Positions 47,126 to 56,159 of a stretch of DNA of 64,000 nt are shown here, one piece after another. The stretch comes from Acidobacteriaceae bacterium (GTDB lineage Bacteria; Acidobacteriota; Terriglobia; Terriglobales; Acidobacteriaceae): positions 1 to 64,000 of the forward strand of contig JAOAPN010000004.1 of the NCBI GenBank assembly GCA_025462885.1, in the 5' to 3' direction. The notes beneath the pieces were generated by a model. It ran no database searches, had not been told where the DNA came from, and saw only the letters and a program-made list of their open reading frames with translations. The translations under genes and the position numbers were made by a program. Positions within the stretch are counted from its first letter, which is position 1; each line of letters opens with the position of its first letter.

Positions 47126-47207
47126 AAGGGCATACCTTCAGGTATGCCAAAAAAAGCCACGCCGAAGGCGTTTCCGCTCTGCCGAAGGCAAGCCTCTCAT
47201 CTTTCAC
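47124..47207. repeat. short hairpin element, copy 1
   Basis: 84 bp that starts GGAAGGGC with the same first hairpin as the three-hairpin elements, then small hairpins CGCC-GAA-GGCG (47160-47170) and TGCC-GAA-GGCA (47180-47190), ending CCTCTCATCTTTCAC. A second copy is at 50099-50183. Confidence 0.8.
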
Positions 47208-47442
47208 CGCCTCATCCCTGCCCGTATGCCACTGGGAAGCACAAATTTAGGAATCGGCCTTCTATTTCCGGCACTTGCCTCACTTTGCGGTATCCTAGTT
47301 ACTGGCAGGAAGGTGCAGCGCACCTCGAAGCGTCCGTCAGTCCGCGCTCCCCTCGAATACCGAAGATCAAAAGGTCCCGGATAGAAGCCATCAGTTCGGG
47401 ATTACCGTAGCTTTAGAAGTACCGCCATTCAACCCAGGTTGA

Positions 47443-49899
47443 ATGGTTGCTGTCGTGCGTACAACTACCACCCAGCAGGAAGGCAACACCTTGAGTAACC
47501 CAAGCACTCCCTCGGCCGATCAGCTCGCCGCCTCCCGTCTCAAACAATGGCACCAGGATGGCGAAGCCCTCCTCACCTTCGAGAACCTTCGCAGCTGGAT
47601 CAACGCCGCCGGACTCGCGCTCTTCGCCCCTCGCGCCGCGCAGATCCCCTCCCCCGCGCCCTCCATGGTGGAAGCCGTCCTCGGCGCACCCAACGCTACC
47701 CCCTCCCTCGCCGACACCGAACAAGCCCGTACCCTCCTCTCCCGCCTCATCGCGGAAGGCGCAGTCGTGCCGCTCAACCTGCTTGGCAACCCCGCCGGCG
47801 TAGGCACCGACACCCCGGACTTCATCGTCGCCACCGCAATCCTCCCCTACATCTTTACTCTCCGCGGCGACAAGTCCTGGAAGCTTCCCCCCGAGACCAG
47901 CGGAGCCAGCAAGGTCTCTCCCCTCGCTCTCGCCACCTACACCCTGCTCACCGAGCGCGCCAAAGATCCGATCCCCGGCCTCTCCGCTTACGACCTCGCC
48001 ACCCAGCTCGGCAAGGAAGTTACTGAGAACGCCGTTCTCCGTGGCCTGACCGAACTCTGGCAGCATCTCCGCGTCCTGCCCATTCCGCAGGAAGGCGCAG
48101 CAACCCTCTGGGAGCTGACGACCACCCGTTTCACCAAGCTGCTCAAGGCCGGTTCCAACGCCGGACAGCCCACCGCACTCTCCGCGCTCGTCACCCTCTA
48201 TCTCGGCCAGTCAATCGTCGCGACTGAAGAAGAGATCGAGACCTTCCTCTCTCCGTTGGCCGCACGCTCGCGCATCCGCGACGTCGTTCATGCCCTGATG
48301 TCCGCGCGTCAGCTTGAGACTATCGCCGTCGAAGGCCGTACCGTCCTGCACGTCAACGGCGATCTTCCCGCGTTCCTCGCTCCAGCGCCAGATCCGAATG
48401 CGGAGGCCGTGCCCGTCGACGACATCGGCGCCCTCGTCGTCACCACCGAAGGCGACGCGCCCACCTCGCAGTTCATCTCCGCAGACGGCCAGCCCAGCAT
48501 CAGGAAGTTCGTTTCTGCCCCCCGCAAGATCGGCACCGGCTTCGTCACCAAGCCCGGCTATGGCAAGGGAATTCGCAAGCCCTTTGCGGATCGGAACGCC
48601 GAACCCACCCGCCGTCCCTTCGCCCGCGAGTCCAACCGCGCCGACCGCCCCAGCTTCACCAAGCCCTGGGCCGAGGAGCAGGCCGACCGCCTCGCCGGAA
48701 CCATCGTCCCCTCCGCAACTCCCCAGGACTCGGGATCCAGCGAGAGCGGGGAAGCCACCGCTCGCCCAGCCTTCGAGAAGCGTCCGTCCTACGGAGACAG
48801 GCGTCCCAGCTACGGCAGCAAACCCAGCTACGGCAGCAAACCCAGTTACGGCAGCAAACCCAGCTACGGCAGCAAACCGGCGTACGGAAGTAAGCCATCC
48901 TTCGGCAGCCGCCCCAGCTTTGGTGGTGACCGTGGCGGCAGCCGTCCCAGCTTCGGCTCCCGTCCCAGCTTCGGCGGCGACCGCGGCAGTTCGCGCCCCA
49001 GCTTCGGCAGCGACCGTGGCGACTCCCGTCCACCGCGCCGCGAGTTCACCCCGCGTCCCGCGAGCGATACCGGCAACCCCGGCGACTTCGCTCCGCGCAA
49101 GACCTTCTCCAAGCCCGGAACCTTCGGCCGCAAGCGCGAAGGCGGCTTCTCGCCGCGTCCATCCTTCGGTGGCGACCGCGGCGACTCCCGTCCGCCGCGT
49201 CGCGAGTTCACCCCTCGCCCCGGCTCGGAAGGCCGCGACTCGCGTCCGTCCTTCGGAGGTCGTCCTGACCGTCCGTCGTTCAGCGGTCGCCCGGATCGCC
49301 CGTCCTTCGGGGCCCGCTCCGACCGTCCTTCCTTCGGAGGCCCCCGTGAGGGAGGCTTCAACAATCGCCCCAGCTATCCGCGTCGTGACGCAGACTCCGG
49401 TTCCGGCGAGTCCGCTGGCCCGCGCTTCCGCAAGTTCGACGCTCCCCGTGGCGATCGCCCCGCCCGTCCTTTCAACGCAGACCGTGGAGCCCGCGCTGAC
49501 TCCGGCGGCTACGCAGGAAAGCCCAGCGGAGGCTACGCCGGTAAGACGGGTGGCAGCTACGCCGGGAAATCCAGTGGTGGCTACGCAGGAAAATCCTCCA
49601 GCTACGGAGACAGGCCCAGCGGCGGTTACGCCGGGAAGTCTTCCAGCTTTGGCGACAAAAAGCCCTACGGCCAGTCCAGCGGCGGCTACGCCGGAAAAAG
49701 CAGCGGAGGCTACGCCGGAAAATCCGGTGGCAGCTACGCGGGTAAACCAAGCGGTGGCGGCTACGCAGGAAAATCGGCCGGCGGATTCCCCGGCAAACCA
49801 GCCGGAACCTTCGACAAGTTTAAGGGCAACAAGAAGCCCTTCGGTAACCGCCCACCCGCACGCAAATGGAAGCCGGACGAAGCCAAATCCGGAGAATAA
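47443..49899 (+). CDS. winged-helix-like protein with long S/Y/G/R low-complexity tail
   Basis: I do not recognise a named family for this 818-residue protein. Residues about 20-345 look globular and helical, with two winged-helix-like stretches (PLALATYTLLTERAKDPIPGLSAYDLATQLG and ALVTLYLGQSIVATEEEIETFLSPLAARSRIRDVVHALMSARQLETI). From about 360 to 818 the chain is low complexity: five SYGSKP units (456-485), then RPSFGGDRG and REFTPRP blocks, GRPDRPSFG units, and a GGYAGKS block (687 to about 795), ending in a basic KKPFGNRPPARKWKP. Such S/Y/G and RG-rich tails are typical of RNA-binding, condensate-forming proteins. TTG at 47491, with AGGAAGG 7 bp upstream, is an alternative start. A hairpin follows the stop. 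Confidence 0.8.
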   Translation: MVAVVRTTTTQQEGNTLSNPSTPSADQLAASRLKQWHQDGEALLTFENLRSWINAAGLALFAPRAAQIPSPAPSMVEAVLGAPNATPSLADTEQARTLLSRLIAEGAVVPLNLLGNPAGVGTDTPDFIVATAILPYIFTLRGDKSWKLPPETSGASKVSPLALATYTLLTERAKDPIPGLSAYDLATQLGKEVTENAVLRGLTELWQHLRVLPIPQEGAATLWELTTTRFTKLLKAGSNAGQPTALSALVTLYLGQSIVATEEEIETFLSPLAARSRIRDVVHALMSARQLETIAVEGRTVLHVNGDLPAFLAPAPDPNAEAVPVDDIGALVVTTEGDAPTSQFISADGQPSIRKFVSAPRKIGTGFVTKPGYGKGIRKPFADRNAEPTRRPFARESNRADRPSFTKPWAEEQADRLAGTIVPSATPQDSGSSESGEATARPAFEKRPSYGDRRPSYGSKPSYGSKPSYGSKPSYGSKPAYGSKPSFGSRPSFGGDRGGSRPSFGSRPSFGGDRGSSRPSFGSDRGDSRPPRREFTPRPASDTGNPGDFAPRKTFSKPGTFGRKREGGFSPRPSFGGDRGDSRPPRREFTPRPGSEGRDSRPSFGGRPDRPSFSGRPDRPSFGARSDRPSFGGPREGGFNNRPSYPRRDADSGSGESAGPRFRKFDAPRGDRPARPFNADRGARADSGGYAGKPSGGYAGKTGGSYAGKSSGGYAGKSSSYGDRPSGGYAGKSSSFGDKKPYGQSSGGYAGKSSGGYAGKSGGSYAGKPSGGGYAGKSAGGFPGKPAGTFDKFKGNKKPFGNRPPARKWKPDEAKSGE
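48808..48897 (+). repeat. 18-bp coding tandem repeat, five units
   Basis: The unit AGCTACGGCAGCAAACCC repeats from 48808, 48826, 48844 and 48862 almost without change, with a diverged fifth copy at 48880. It encodes SYGSKP. The near-identity at silent sites points to recent expansion. Confidence 0.9.
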
Positions 49900-49923
49900 C
49901 CAGTTTCGTTCCCTTCAAGAACC

Positions 49924-49949
49924 TCAGGCGTGCCGTAGGGCACGCCTGA
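49924..49949 (+). terminator. hairpin after the low-complexity protein gene
   Basis: An 11-bp stem (49924-49934 with 49939-49949) with loop GTAG begins 25 bp after the stop, followed by ACTGTTTGT. Confidence 0.65.
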
Positions 49950-50592
49950 ACTGTTTGTCCTATTCGTCCCACACTTCGAGTCTGCTACGCCATCCATACA
50001 TCTCTCCTGTCTTGTTTTCCGCCTACGGTCCAGAGCGAAGCGAAGGGACCAGAGGCCGTTCTAGGACGTTCTTCTTCGCCCCCAAAAAACCACCTCACGG
50101 AAGGGCATACCTTCAGGTATGCCATAACAAGCCTCGCCGCAGGCGGACTCCATTCTGCCGAAGGCAAGCCTCTCTTCTTTCACAACCCCTTCCTTACCTC
50201 AGAAGTTCCTGGAAGCTCCAGTCCTGAACAGGAGTCCCGAGACTCAAAACCAAAAACCCGCAAATTCCTGTCAAGCCCCCAAACCTCCAAAAAGTCCTCC
50301 GCTAAATCACTAAGCCAAACAAAAGAAGCAGCTTACACCCCAGGTAATAAATAAAAAAAAGTAGCATTTTACCCCACCTCAATCTTCTACAATAGAAACA
50401 GCAAGAAAACACGTCACAAAGCAAAGATCAGAGCCTGCCCGGCAAGCCCGTATCTCCTTTAGAATGACGATTTTGCTCGTAACTCCTTTGTTTGGAATAT
50501 TTTAGCGGGAACCACCTCCGGTACTCTTTCAAAAGAAGCGATTTACGCGCAGGTAACCCCGGGGGAGGGACCCCGCCTTTCAAGGAGCAGGG
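49950..50592. other. 643-bp gap before cmk
   Basis: No gene is supported. It holds the second short hairpin element (50099-50183), a dispersed-repeat-like GGTCCAGAGCGAAGCGAAGG at about 50029, and an A/C-rich stretch (50260-50440) with AATAAATAAAAAAAAG. A promoter for cmk should lie in the AT-rich part near 50480-50510, but no box pair is clear. Confidence 0.55.
50099..50183. repeat. short hairpin element, copy 2
   Basis: 85 bp parallel to 47124-47207: GGAAGGGC start, first hairpin, CGCC-GCA-GGCG (50135-50145), TGCC-GAA-GGCA (50156-50166) and CCTCTCTTCTTTCAC end. The preceding CCCCCAAAAAACCACCTCAC also resembles the last tandem unit before copy 1. Confidence 0.8.
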
Positions 50593-51387
50593 ATGCAGCA
50601 GCAGGAAACGACCAAGCGCCAACGTCCCGTCATCGCCATCGACGGCCCAGCGGGAGCCGGAAAAAGCACTCTCGCCGCCCACCTCGCGCGCCGCTTCGGT
50701 TTTCTGAACCTCGAGACCGGTGCCATGTACCGCGCTCTCGCTCTCAAAGCCATCGAACACGACCTCGCGTTCGATGAAGAAACGCCGCTTCTGGAGTTGG
50801 CCCACTACACCAGCATCGCGCTCGAATCGCAATCCGAAGGCAACCGGGTTCTGCTGGACGGAACCGACGTCTCCCGCCGTATCCGCGAGCAGGACGTCAC
50901 TTCCGGCGCTTCTCAAATCTCGGTCCACCCCGAACTCCGCGCCTGGATGGTCGATCTGCAGCGCAAGATGGGGGCCGCCGGTGGGGTCGTCATGGAAGGC
51001 CGCGACATCGGCACCGCCGTATTTCCCGACGCTGAGGTCAAAATCTTTCTTGATGCAGCTCCGGAAGTTCGCGGCAATCGACGTTTTCGCCAGGTAGCTC
51101 CCACGCCCGGGCCTCATAACAGCGAGCCTGCAAACTCCGATCGTCAGGCCCCTGACCCGGAGACTGCAGAAGAGCATCGGCTTGCCGAAGAAGCCATTAT
51201 CAAGGAGATGAAGGAGCGCGACTACCGGGATCGCCATCGCGCCCAGTCGCCTCTTCAACCTGCACCGGATGCCGTGATTCTCGATTCCACCGCCATGACG
51301 CTCCAGGAAGTGCTTGCAAAAGCCGAAGAGATCGTCCGCTCCCATCTCCCTCCTCCTCCCTCCGATCCAGGGCTTATTGCACAATAA
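50593..51387 (+). CDS. cmk: cytidylate kinase
   Basis: The 264-residue enzyme phosphorylates CMP and dCMP. It has the P-loop GPAGAGKST (about 18-26), NLETGAMYRALALKAI, LDGTDVSRRIR, VMEGRDIGTAVFPDAEVKIFLDA and the late RDYRDRHRAQSPLQPAPDAVILDST. It is about 35 residues longer than E. coli Cmk, partly from a Pro/Asn-rich stretch (PTPGPHNSEPANSDRQ) in the lid region and a proline tail. The ATG follows AAGGAG. Confidence 0.95.
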   Translation: MQQQETTKRQRPVIAIDGPAGAGKSTLAAHLARRFGFLNLETGAMYRALALKAIEHDLAFDEETPLLELAHYTSIALESQSEGNRVLLDGTDVSRRIREQDVTSGASQISVHPELRAWMVDLQRKMGAAGGVVMEGRDIGTAVFPDAEVKIFLDAAPEVRGNRRFRQVAPTPGPHNSEPANSDRQAPDPETAEEHRLAEEAIIKEMKERDYRDRHRAQSPLQPAPDAVILDSTAMTLQEVLAKAEEIVRSHLPPPPSDPGLIAQ

Positions 51388-51542
51388 ATGGTGCAGGCAA
51401 ATGGCTTCTAATTTTTTTCTAGCAAAATTTGCCAAACGTGCTAACCTTCACACATCGTTTGAAACAGATTGGTTTTCTGCACTGAGCTGTAAAGTCGAAC
51501 CCCGATCTAGATCTGGCGGCAAATTCACGCAATAAGGAAATA

Positions 51543-51749
51543 ATGGACATGGAACAGGGAACAGTGAAGTGGTTTAACGATGCCAAGGGGTTTGGTTTCA
51601 TCAGCCGTCAGAACGGCGAGGACGTGTTTGTTCACTACTCGGCGATCAATTCGAACGGTTTCAAGAGCCTTCAAGAGGGTCAGGCTGTGCAGTTCAACGT
51701 GGTAAAGGGACCCAAGGGTTGGCAGGCGTCTGACGTTCAGCCTCTCTAG
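51543..51749 (+). CDS. cold-shock protein (CspA family)
   Basis: The 68-residue protein is a single cold-shock domain that binds single-stranded RNA or DNA as a chaperone. RNP1 (KGFGFIS) and RNP2 (DVFVHYSAI) are intact, and the start [14 protein letters not shown] is typical. AAGGAA lies 6 bp before the ATG. The 155-nt untranslated region after cmk (51388-51542) is long enough for a thermosensing leader, but I cannot identify a fold. Confidence 0.95.
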   Translation: MDMEQGTVKWFNDAKGFGFISRQNGEDVFVHYSAINSNGFKSLQEGQAVQFNVVKGPKGWQASDVQPL

Positions 51750-51857
51750 TTCTAACCGCAGCACAGCACCAACAAGTTTTGCGAGAGGGATGGCCCAGGC
51801 TATCCCTCTGCGCCTTTAAGAACCGAACCAGCTCCGACCACACTCTATAGTGGAATC

Positions 51858-52817
51858 ATGCGGATACGTTCTGGTTCAGCCTTTGCAACTCGGTTTCTGG
51901 TGTTGGCGATAGCCTTCGGGACAGCAACCGTAACAAAAGCCCAGGAACCAACCACTTCCACCCCGACAACGCCCACCCCAACTATCGAGTCTCAGGAGCC
52001 GGAAAAGCCGCTTCCTGACATTTCCGCGTTGATGTATCAGGTAGAAGCCCATCAGAAGACGGCTGAAGCAGTCCGCAAAGACTATCTCTACCACTCTGTC
52101 GAAACCCAGCAGGACAGGGACGGCAGCGGGAAAGTCAAAAAGAAGGAGACGAAAGAGTACGACGTCTTCTGGGTTGGCGGAGTTCCAGTCGCCAAACTCG
52201 TCAAAAAAGACGGCAGGGCACTCACTCCCGACGAGCAGAAAAAAGAAGACGAGCGCATCGACAAGGACGTCAAGAAGGCCCAGGAGCGAAAAGAGAAGGG
52301 TGACTCGAAGGGCAAGGAGACCAGTCCGCGCGGCAACGACATGATCACCGTCTCGCGTTTTCTGGAGCTAGGCAGTTTCACGAATCCCAGGCGCGTTCAG
52401 TTCGAGGGGCGCGATACGATCGTCGTCGACTACTCCGGCAATCCCAAGGCGAAGACTCGGAACCGCGTCGAAGACGTCATCCGCGATCTGGTCGGGACTG
52501 TCTGGATCGACGAGCAGGATAAGGTAATACGAAAGATGGAAGGGCATTTTTTCAACGCCTTCAAGATCGGTGCCGGTCTCATCGTGAATGTTCGTAAAGA
52601 CACCAGCTTTGGGTTCGACCAGACCAAGGTCAACGGCGAAATCTGGCTTCCGAAGCAGATTCAAGGCCAGGGAGCAGCGAGAGCATTCCTCGTCGTCAAT
52701 TTCAACGGCAGCATCCTGATACAAATGTCGGATTACCGCAAGTTCAAGGCGACCTCGACCATCCTGCCGGACGTGAATAAGGTTGAAGAGAGGCCGGCGA
52801 CTGCCCCTCCCCAATAG
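51858..52817 (+). CDS. secreted protein of unknown function
   Basis: I do not recognise a family. The 319-residue product has a signal peptide (about 1-28), a Thr/Pro-rich stretch, a highly charged helical region (DEQKKEDERIDKDVKKAQERKEKGDSKGKE, about 130-160) and a C-terminal beta-rich half (VQFEGRDTIVVDYSGNP, GTVWIDEQDKVIRKMEGHFF, SFGFDQTKVNGEIWLPKQI) that recalls LolA-like or outer-membrane lipoprotein-sorting folds. That resemblance is weak. It lies alone between the cold-shock and sucA genes. Confidence 0.8.
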   Translation: MRIRSGSAFATRFLVLAIAFGTATVTKAQEPTTSTPTTPTPTIESQEPEKPLPDISALMYQVEAHQKTAEAVRKDYLYHSVETQQDRDGSGKVKKKETKEYDVFWVGGVPVAKLVKKDGRALTPDEQKKEDERIDKDVKKAQERKEKGDSKGKETSPRGNDMITVSRFLELGSFTNPRRVQFEGRDTIVVDYSGNPKAKTRNRVEDVIRDLVGTVWIDEQDKVIRKMEGHFFNAFKIGAGLIVNVRKDTSFGFDQTKVNGEIWLPKQIQGQGAARAFLVVNFNGSILIQMSDYRKFKATSTILPDVNKVEERPATAPPQ

Positions 52818-52974
52818 CGAGTGTGAGAAGTGTTCCGTTTCGGTTAACCGTTTCCTTGTGCGAACATCGCGCGAGTTGTCCGATCCTGTAGCCGATGCCA
52901 TAAAAGGTCTAGCATAATAATGGATGCGGGATGAAAATGCATTTCGCGCGAATCGAATTGAAATCGAGGAAGCA

Positions 52975-55455
52975 ATGGCCACGAAGGCAGGAACGATTAC
53001 CCCACCCGCACCAGCGATCGACAGCAATGAACGCGAGACAACTTTCGACATCTTTCGCCGTTGGGGATACCTTCAGGCCTCGCTCGATCCGTTAGGTCAG
53101 TACCTTCCGCCCGAGCCGTTTCCGACACCCGCGCCCGAGGGCGAAAGCGCGAAGCTGGCACGCAGCTTCTACTGCGGAACCATCGCGGCAGAGTTTATGC
53201 ACATCGCCGATCCGGACCGCCGCCAGTGGCTGCAGGAGCAGATGGAACAGGTCCCTGCGAAGCCCGACCAGAAGCACATTCTCACCCGGTTGATCCAGGC
53301 CGATCTGTTCGAGCAGGTCATCCAGTCGCGCTATCTCGGCACCAAGCGCTTCTCGCTCGAAGGACTCACGGTTCTCATTCCTTTTCTCGATCGCATCTTC
53401 GAGGTAAGTGCAACTCGCGGAGTTACAAAAGCAATTCTTGCCATGAGCCATCGCGGCCGTCTTAGCGTGATGACCAACACCATCGGCCGCAGCGCCGCTG
53501 AGATCTTTACCAAGTTCGAAGACGTCGATCCACGCAGCACGATGGGTGGCGGCGACGTGAAGTATCACATGGGCGCGACCGGTGATTACACCGGTCCGAA
53601 CGGCGAGAAGATCGCCCTGCATCTCGTCTCGAACCCCAGCCATCTTGAGGCAGTCGATCCCGTCGCTCTCGGCCGCGCACGCGCCAAGGCAGAGCGCATC
53701 GGCAAGGGCGGTTCGGCACAGGTGCTTCCGGTGGAAATGCACGGCGACGCGGCGTTTGCCGGTCAGGGTATTCTCGCCGAGACGCTCAACATGGCAACTC
53801 TGCCAGGCTACAACGTCGGCGGAACCATTCATGTGATCGTGAACAACCTGCTTGGATTCACGGCGGTTCCCGAGGAGTCGAACTCCTCGCGCTTCGCGAC
53901 GGATATTGCGAAGCGTCTTCCGATCCCGATCTTCCATGTGAATGCAGAGGACCCGGATGCTGTCATCCGCATCGCCGCGATTGCTGCGGAGTATCGTTAT
54001 CGCTTCCACTCAGACATCGTTGTGGATCTGGTTGGCTATCGGAAGCATGGTCACAGCGAGGTCGATGACCCGACCGTGACGCAGCCTCGGCGCTACGCGA
54101 TCATCAAGGATCGTGCTCCGCTGTACCAGCTTTACGCCAAGCAGATCGGCGTCGATCCAGCGGCTGAGGCGCAGGCGATCCAGGCGGGTCTTCTGGAAGA
54201 TCAGAAGACGGCATCCAAGGCCGACCACATCCCTCATCTCTCCAGCCTCCCGACCTATTGGGCTCCGTACCGCGGCGGCGAATTGAAGGCCGATGACAAC
54301 CCGACGACGGGCCTTCCGGCAGAGAAGATCGCCGCGCTGGTGCATGCGACCACTAAAACTCCAGAAGGATTTCATCTTCATCCGAAGCTCAAGAAACTGT
54401 TTGAGCAGCGCGAAGAGATGGGAGCCGGCACGCGTCCCTTCGACTATGGCATGGCCGAACTGGTGGCTTACGCGTCACTGCTCGAAACCGGTACGCCGAT
54501 TCGTCTGACCGGACAGGATTCGCAGCGCGGCACGTTCAACCAGCGTCATTCGGTGATCGTCGATACGGAGACTGAAGTCCGTTACACCCCGCTCGCCAAC
54601 ATGAGCGACAAGCAGGGCAAGTTCGAGGTGTATAACTCGCTGCTCTCCGAGGCCGCGGTGCTGGGCTTCGAGTACGGCTTCTCGCGCGACTTTCCCGAGG
54701 CACTTACGCTGTGGGAGGCGCAGTTCGGCGACTTCGCCAACGGCGCACAGATCATCATCGACCAGTTCATCGCGGCCAGCGAAGCGAAGTGGGGTTTGCT
54801 CTCCGGCCTCGTCATGCTGCTGCCGCACGGATACGAAGGCCAGGGCCCGGAGCACTCGAGCGCACGCATCGAGCGGTTCCTGCAGCTCGCGGCGTATGAC
54901 AATCTGCAGATCTGCCAGCCTTCGACCGCGGCGCAGTACTTCCACATGCTGCGCCGGCAGTCGATGCGGAAGTGGCGCAAGCCGTTGATCGTCTTCACGC
55001 CGAAGAGTATGCTGCGTCATCCGGATGCTTCCTCATCCCTGGCAGACTTCGCCAAGGACGCGTTCCAGAATGTGCTTCCGGACCACGAGGTGAAGTCGCC
55101 GCGGCGGCTGCTGGTGTGCAGCGGCAAGATCGGGCATAACCTGCGGGTCGAGCGCGAAAAGCGCAAGGACATGGGCGTCGCGATCATCTTCGTCGAACAG
55201 CTCTTCCCCTGGCCCGAAGAGGAGCTTCAGGCAGCGCTGGACGAACATCCCGAAGCCCAGGAGATCGTCTGGGTGCAGGAGGAGCCGGCCAACATGGGAG
55301 CCTTCTTCTACGTCATGCCGGAGCTTCGCCGCATGGCCGGACAGCGCGCCGTCCTGAGCGTGAAGCGCACAGCCAGCGCCAGCCCGGCGACCGGATCGGC
55401 GAAGGCGCACGAGATGGAAGAGAAGACCCTGATCGACCTGGCCTTCGGAGCTTAG
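52975..55455 (+). CDS. sucA: 2-oxoglutarate dehydrogenase E1 component
   Basis: The 826-residue thiamine-diphosphate enzyme carries out the decarboxylating step of the 2-oxoglutarate dehydrogenase complex in the TCA cycle. Motifs include MSHRGRLSVMTNTIG, HLVSNPSHLEAVDPVALGRARA, the ThDP-binding HGDAAFAGQGILAETLNM and GQDSQRGTFNQRHSV, and LLPHGYEGQGPEHSSARIERFLQL. It lacks part of the usual N-terminal E2-binding segment, being about 100 residues shorter than E. coli SucA. ATG at 52975 follows GAGGA. sucB and lpd are not adjacent, so E2 and E3 must be encoded elsewhere. Confidence 0.94.
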   Translation: MATKAGTITPPAPAIDSNERETTFDIFRRWGYLQASLDPLGQYLPPEPFPTPAPEGESAKLARSFYCGTIAAEFMHIADPDRRQWLQEQMEQVPAKPDQKHILTRLIQADLFEQVIQSRYLGTKRFSLEGLTVLIPFLDRIFEVSATRGVTKAILAMSHRGRLSVMTNTIGRSAAEIFTKFEDVDPRSTMGGGDVKYHMGATGDYTGPNGEKIALHLVSNPSHLEAVDPVALGRARAKAERIGKGGSAQVLPVEMHGDAAFAGQGILAETLNMATLPGYNVGGTIHVIVNNLLGFTAVPEESNSSRFATDIAKRLPIPIFHVNAEDPDAVIRIAAIAAEYRYRFHSDIVVDLVGYRKHGHSEVDDPTVTQPRRYAIIKDRAPLYQLYAKQIGVDPAAEAQAIQAGLLEDQKTASKADHIPHLSSLPTYWAPYRGGELKADDNPTTGLPAEKIAALVHATTKTPEGFHLHPKLKKLFEQREEMGAGTRPFDYGMAELVAYASLLETGTPIRLTGQDSQRGTFNQRHSVIVDTETEVRYTPLANMSDKQGKFEVYNSLLSEAAVLGFEYGFSRDFPEALTLWEAQFGDFANGAQIIIDQFIAASEAKWGLLSGLVMLLPHGYEGQGPEHSSARIERFLQLAAYDNLQICQPSTAAQYFHMLRRQSMRKWRKPLIVFTPKSMLRHPDASSSLADFAKDAFQNVLPDHEVKSPRRLLVCSGKIGHNLRVEREKRKDMGVAIIFVEQLFPWPEEELQAALDEHPEAQEIVWVQEEPANMGAFFYVMPELRRMAGQRAVLSVKRTASASPATGSAKAHEMEEKTLIDLAFGA

Positions 55456-55632
55456 AGCAAAGCCGTAAGAGGACGATAAATTGAAACCCTGATGGCACTA
55501 CACCCAATGTTGCTCTCTCATCGGATGATTCTCTCTTCGCCTCGGCGATGGCTTTGTACCGCATTGATCAAGACGAACTTCTCTCCCCCTCTCAGGGAGT
55601 ACAAGGCTAGGCAGTATCGGCAGATGGCCTTT

Positions 55633-55772
55633 GGAAGGGCATACCTTCAGATGTGTCAAATGCTACTCAGTTTGATTTGTTTCTTTTGTCGGTTTGCTAT
55701 AGGCAAACCGACAAAAGAAACAAAGGATAGAAGAGAACGCTTCTTTCGGCAGGGCTGAAGCCGTGCCCTTCC
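55633..55772. repeat. three-hairpin dispersed element, copy C
   Basis: 140 bp with ends GGAAGGGC (55633-55640) and GCCCTTCC (55765-55772) and a central 22-bp stem (55676-55697 with 55703-55724). The first hairpin is decayed. It is about 80% like copy A. Confidence 0.85.
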
Positions 55773-55966
55773 AAATATTCGCAAAATTCAACTACCTCGG
55801 CAAGTAGCTCCCGTGTGGCTCTCATCTGTGCGGCTGCTTCCTGGATGGCCTGCTCCGGCACTCTATGGGCCATCAGCCTCTGGCTGCACTCCTCGACGGT
55901 GCTGTCATTGGCGCGTTGCGCTGCCCGCTCGGTCGGCCCGTATTCGAATCGAGTCACGAGTGCCAA
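55697..55966 (-). CDS. doubtful small protein running into the repeat
   Basis: An 89-residue frame starting with TTG encodes a helical, charged peptide (ERAAQRANDSTVEECSQRLMAHRVPEQAIQEAAAQMRATRELLAEVVEFCEYLEGHGF) that looks protein-like, but its last ~20 codons lie inside the dispersed repeat. It could be a remnant whose end was replaced by the repeat. No ribosome-binding site is clear. Confidence 0.3.
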   Translation of the reverse strand: MALVTRFEYGPTERAAQRANDSTVEECSQRLMAHRVPEQAIQEAAAQMRATRELLAEVVEFCEYLEGHGFSPAERSVLFYPLFLLSVCL

Positions 55967-56033
55967 AAGCTATGGCGAGAGCACGTGCCAGCAAGCAGGA
56001 ATAAACACACATAGCGTTTTCTTAGAAAAATGC

Positions 56034-56062
56034 TTGACAGGGATACGCCTCGTCCGTATCTT
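56034..56062 (+). promoter_or_regulatory. strong promoter of the receptor locus
   Basis: TTGACA (56034-56039), 17-bp spacer, TATCTT (56057-56062) is close to the housekeeping consensus and is the best promoter in the window. It lies about 98 bp before the receptor start codon. Confidence 0.8.
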
Positions 56063-56065
56063 CTC

Positions 56066-56077
56066 TGTGCCGGTACA
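56066..56077. promoter_or_regulatory. possible operator at the transcript start
   Basis: TGTGCCGGTACA is a 12-bp palindrome with one mismatched pair and a central CCGG, located just after the -10 box. LacI-type sugar regulators often bind such sites there. A second half-site TGTACC is at 56091-56096. Regulation by a LacI-family protein is inference. Confidence 0.35.
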
Positions 56078-56159
56078 AAGGTCAGTCCAATGTACCTGTG
56101 ACGTAACCAGACGCTTGAGCGAGAAACTCACAACATTCAGGCGTGAAAGGACACTAGCA

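Larger units (their letters stand above)
46851..47442. other. 592-bp gap with two kinds of repeats
   Basis: No gene is supported. The region is filled by a 37-bp tandem array (46964-47125) running directly into a hairpin element (47124-47207), followed by about 230 bp of unremarkable sequence before the low-complexity protein gene. Confidence 0.7.
55456..56159. other. 704-bp gap between sucA and the receptor gene
   Basis: It contains the third three-hairpin element (55633-55772), a doubtful small minus-strand frame (55697-55966), and the promoter and operator-like palindrome before the receptor gene. 55456-55632 shows nothing I can name. Confidence 0.65.

Noticed and set aside
48314-50227. 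637-codon frame overlapping the low-complexity protein gene
   Set aside because: It is almost only A, P, S, R and T in an alternative frame of repetitive GC-rich DNA; the SYG/RPSFG frame is the one with ordered repeats and a globular head.
55815-56159. N-terminal extension of the TonB-dependent receptor
   Set aside because: The open frame upstream of 56160 crosses the promoter and lacks a ribosome site; the signal peptide begins at 56160.
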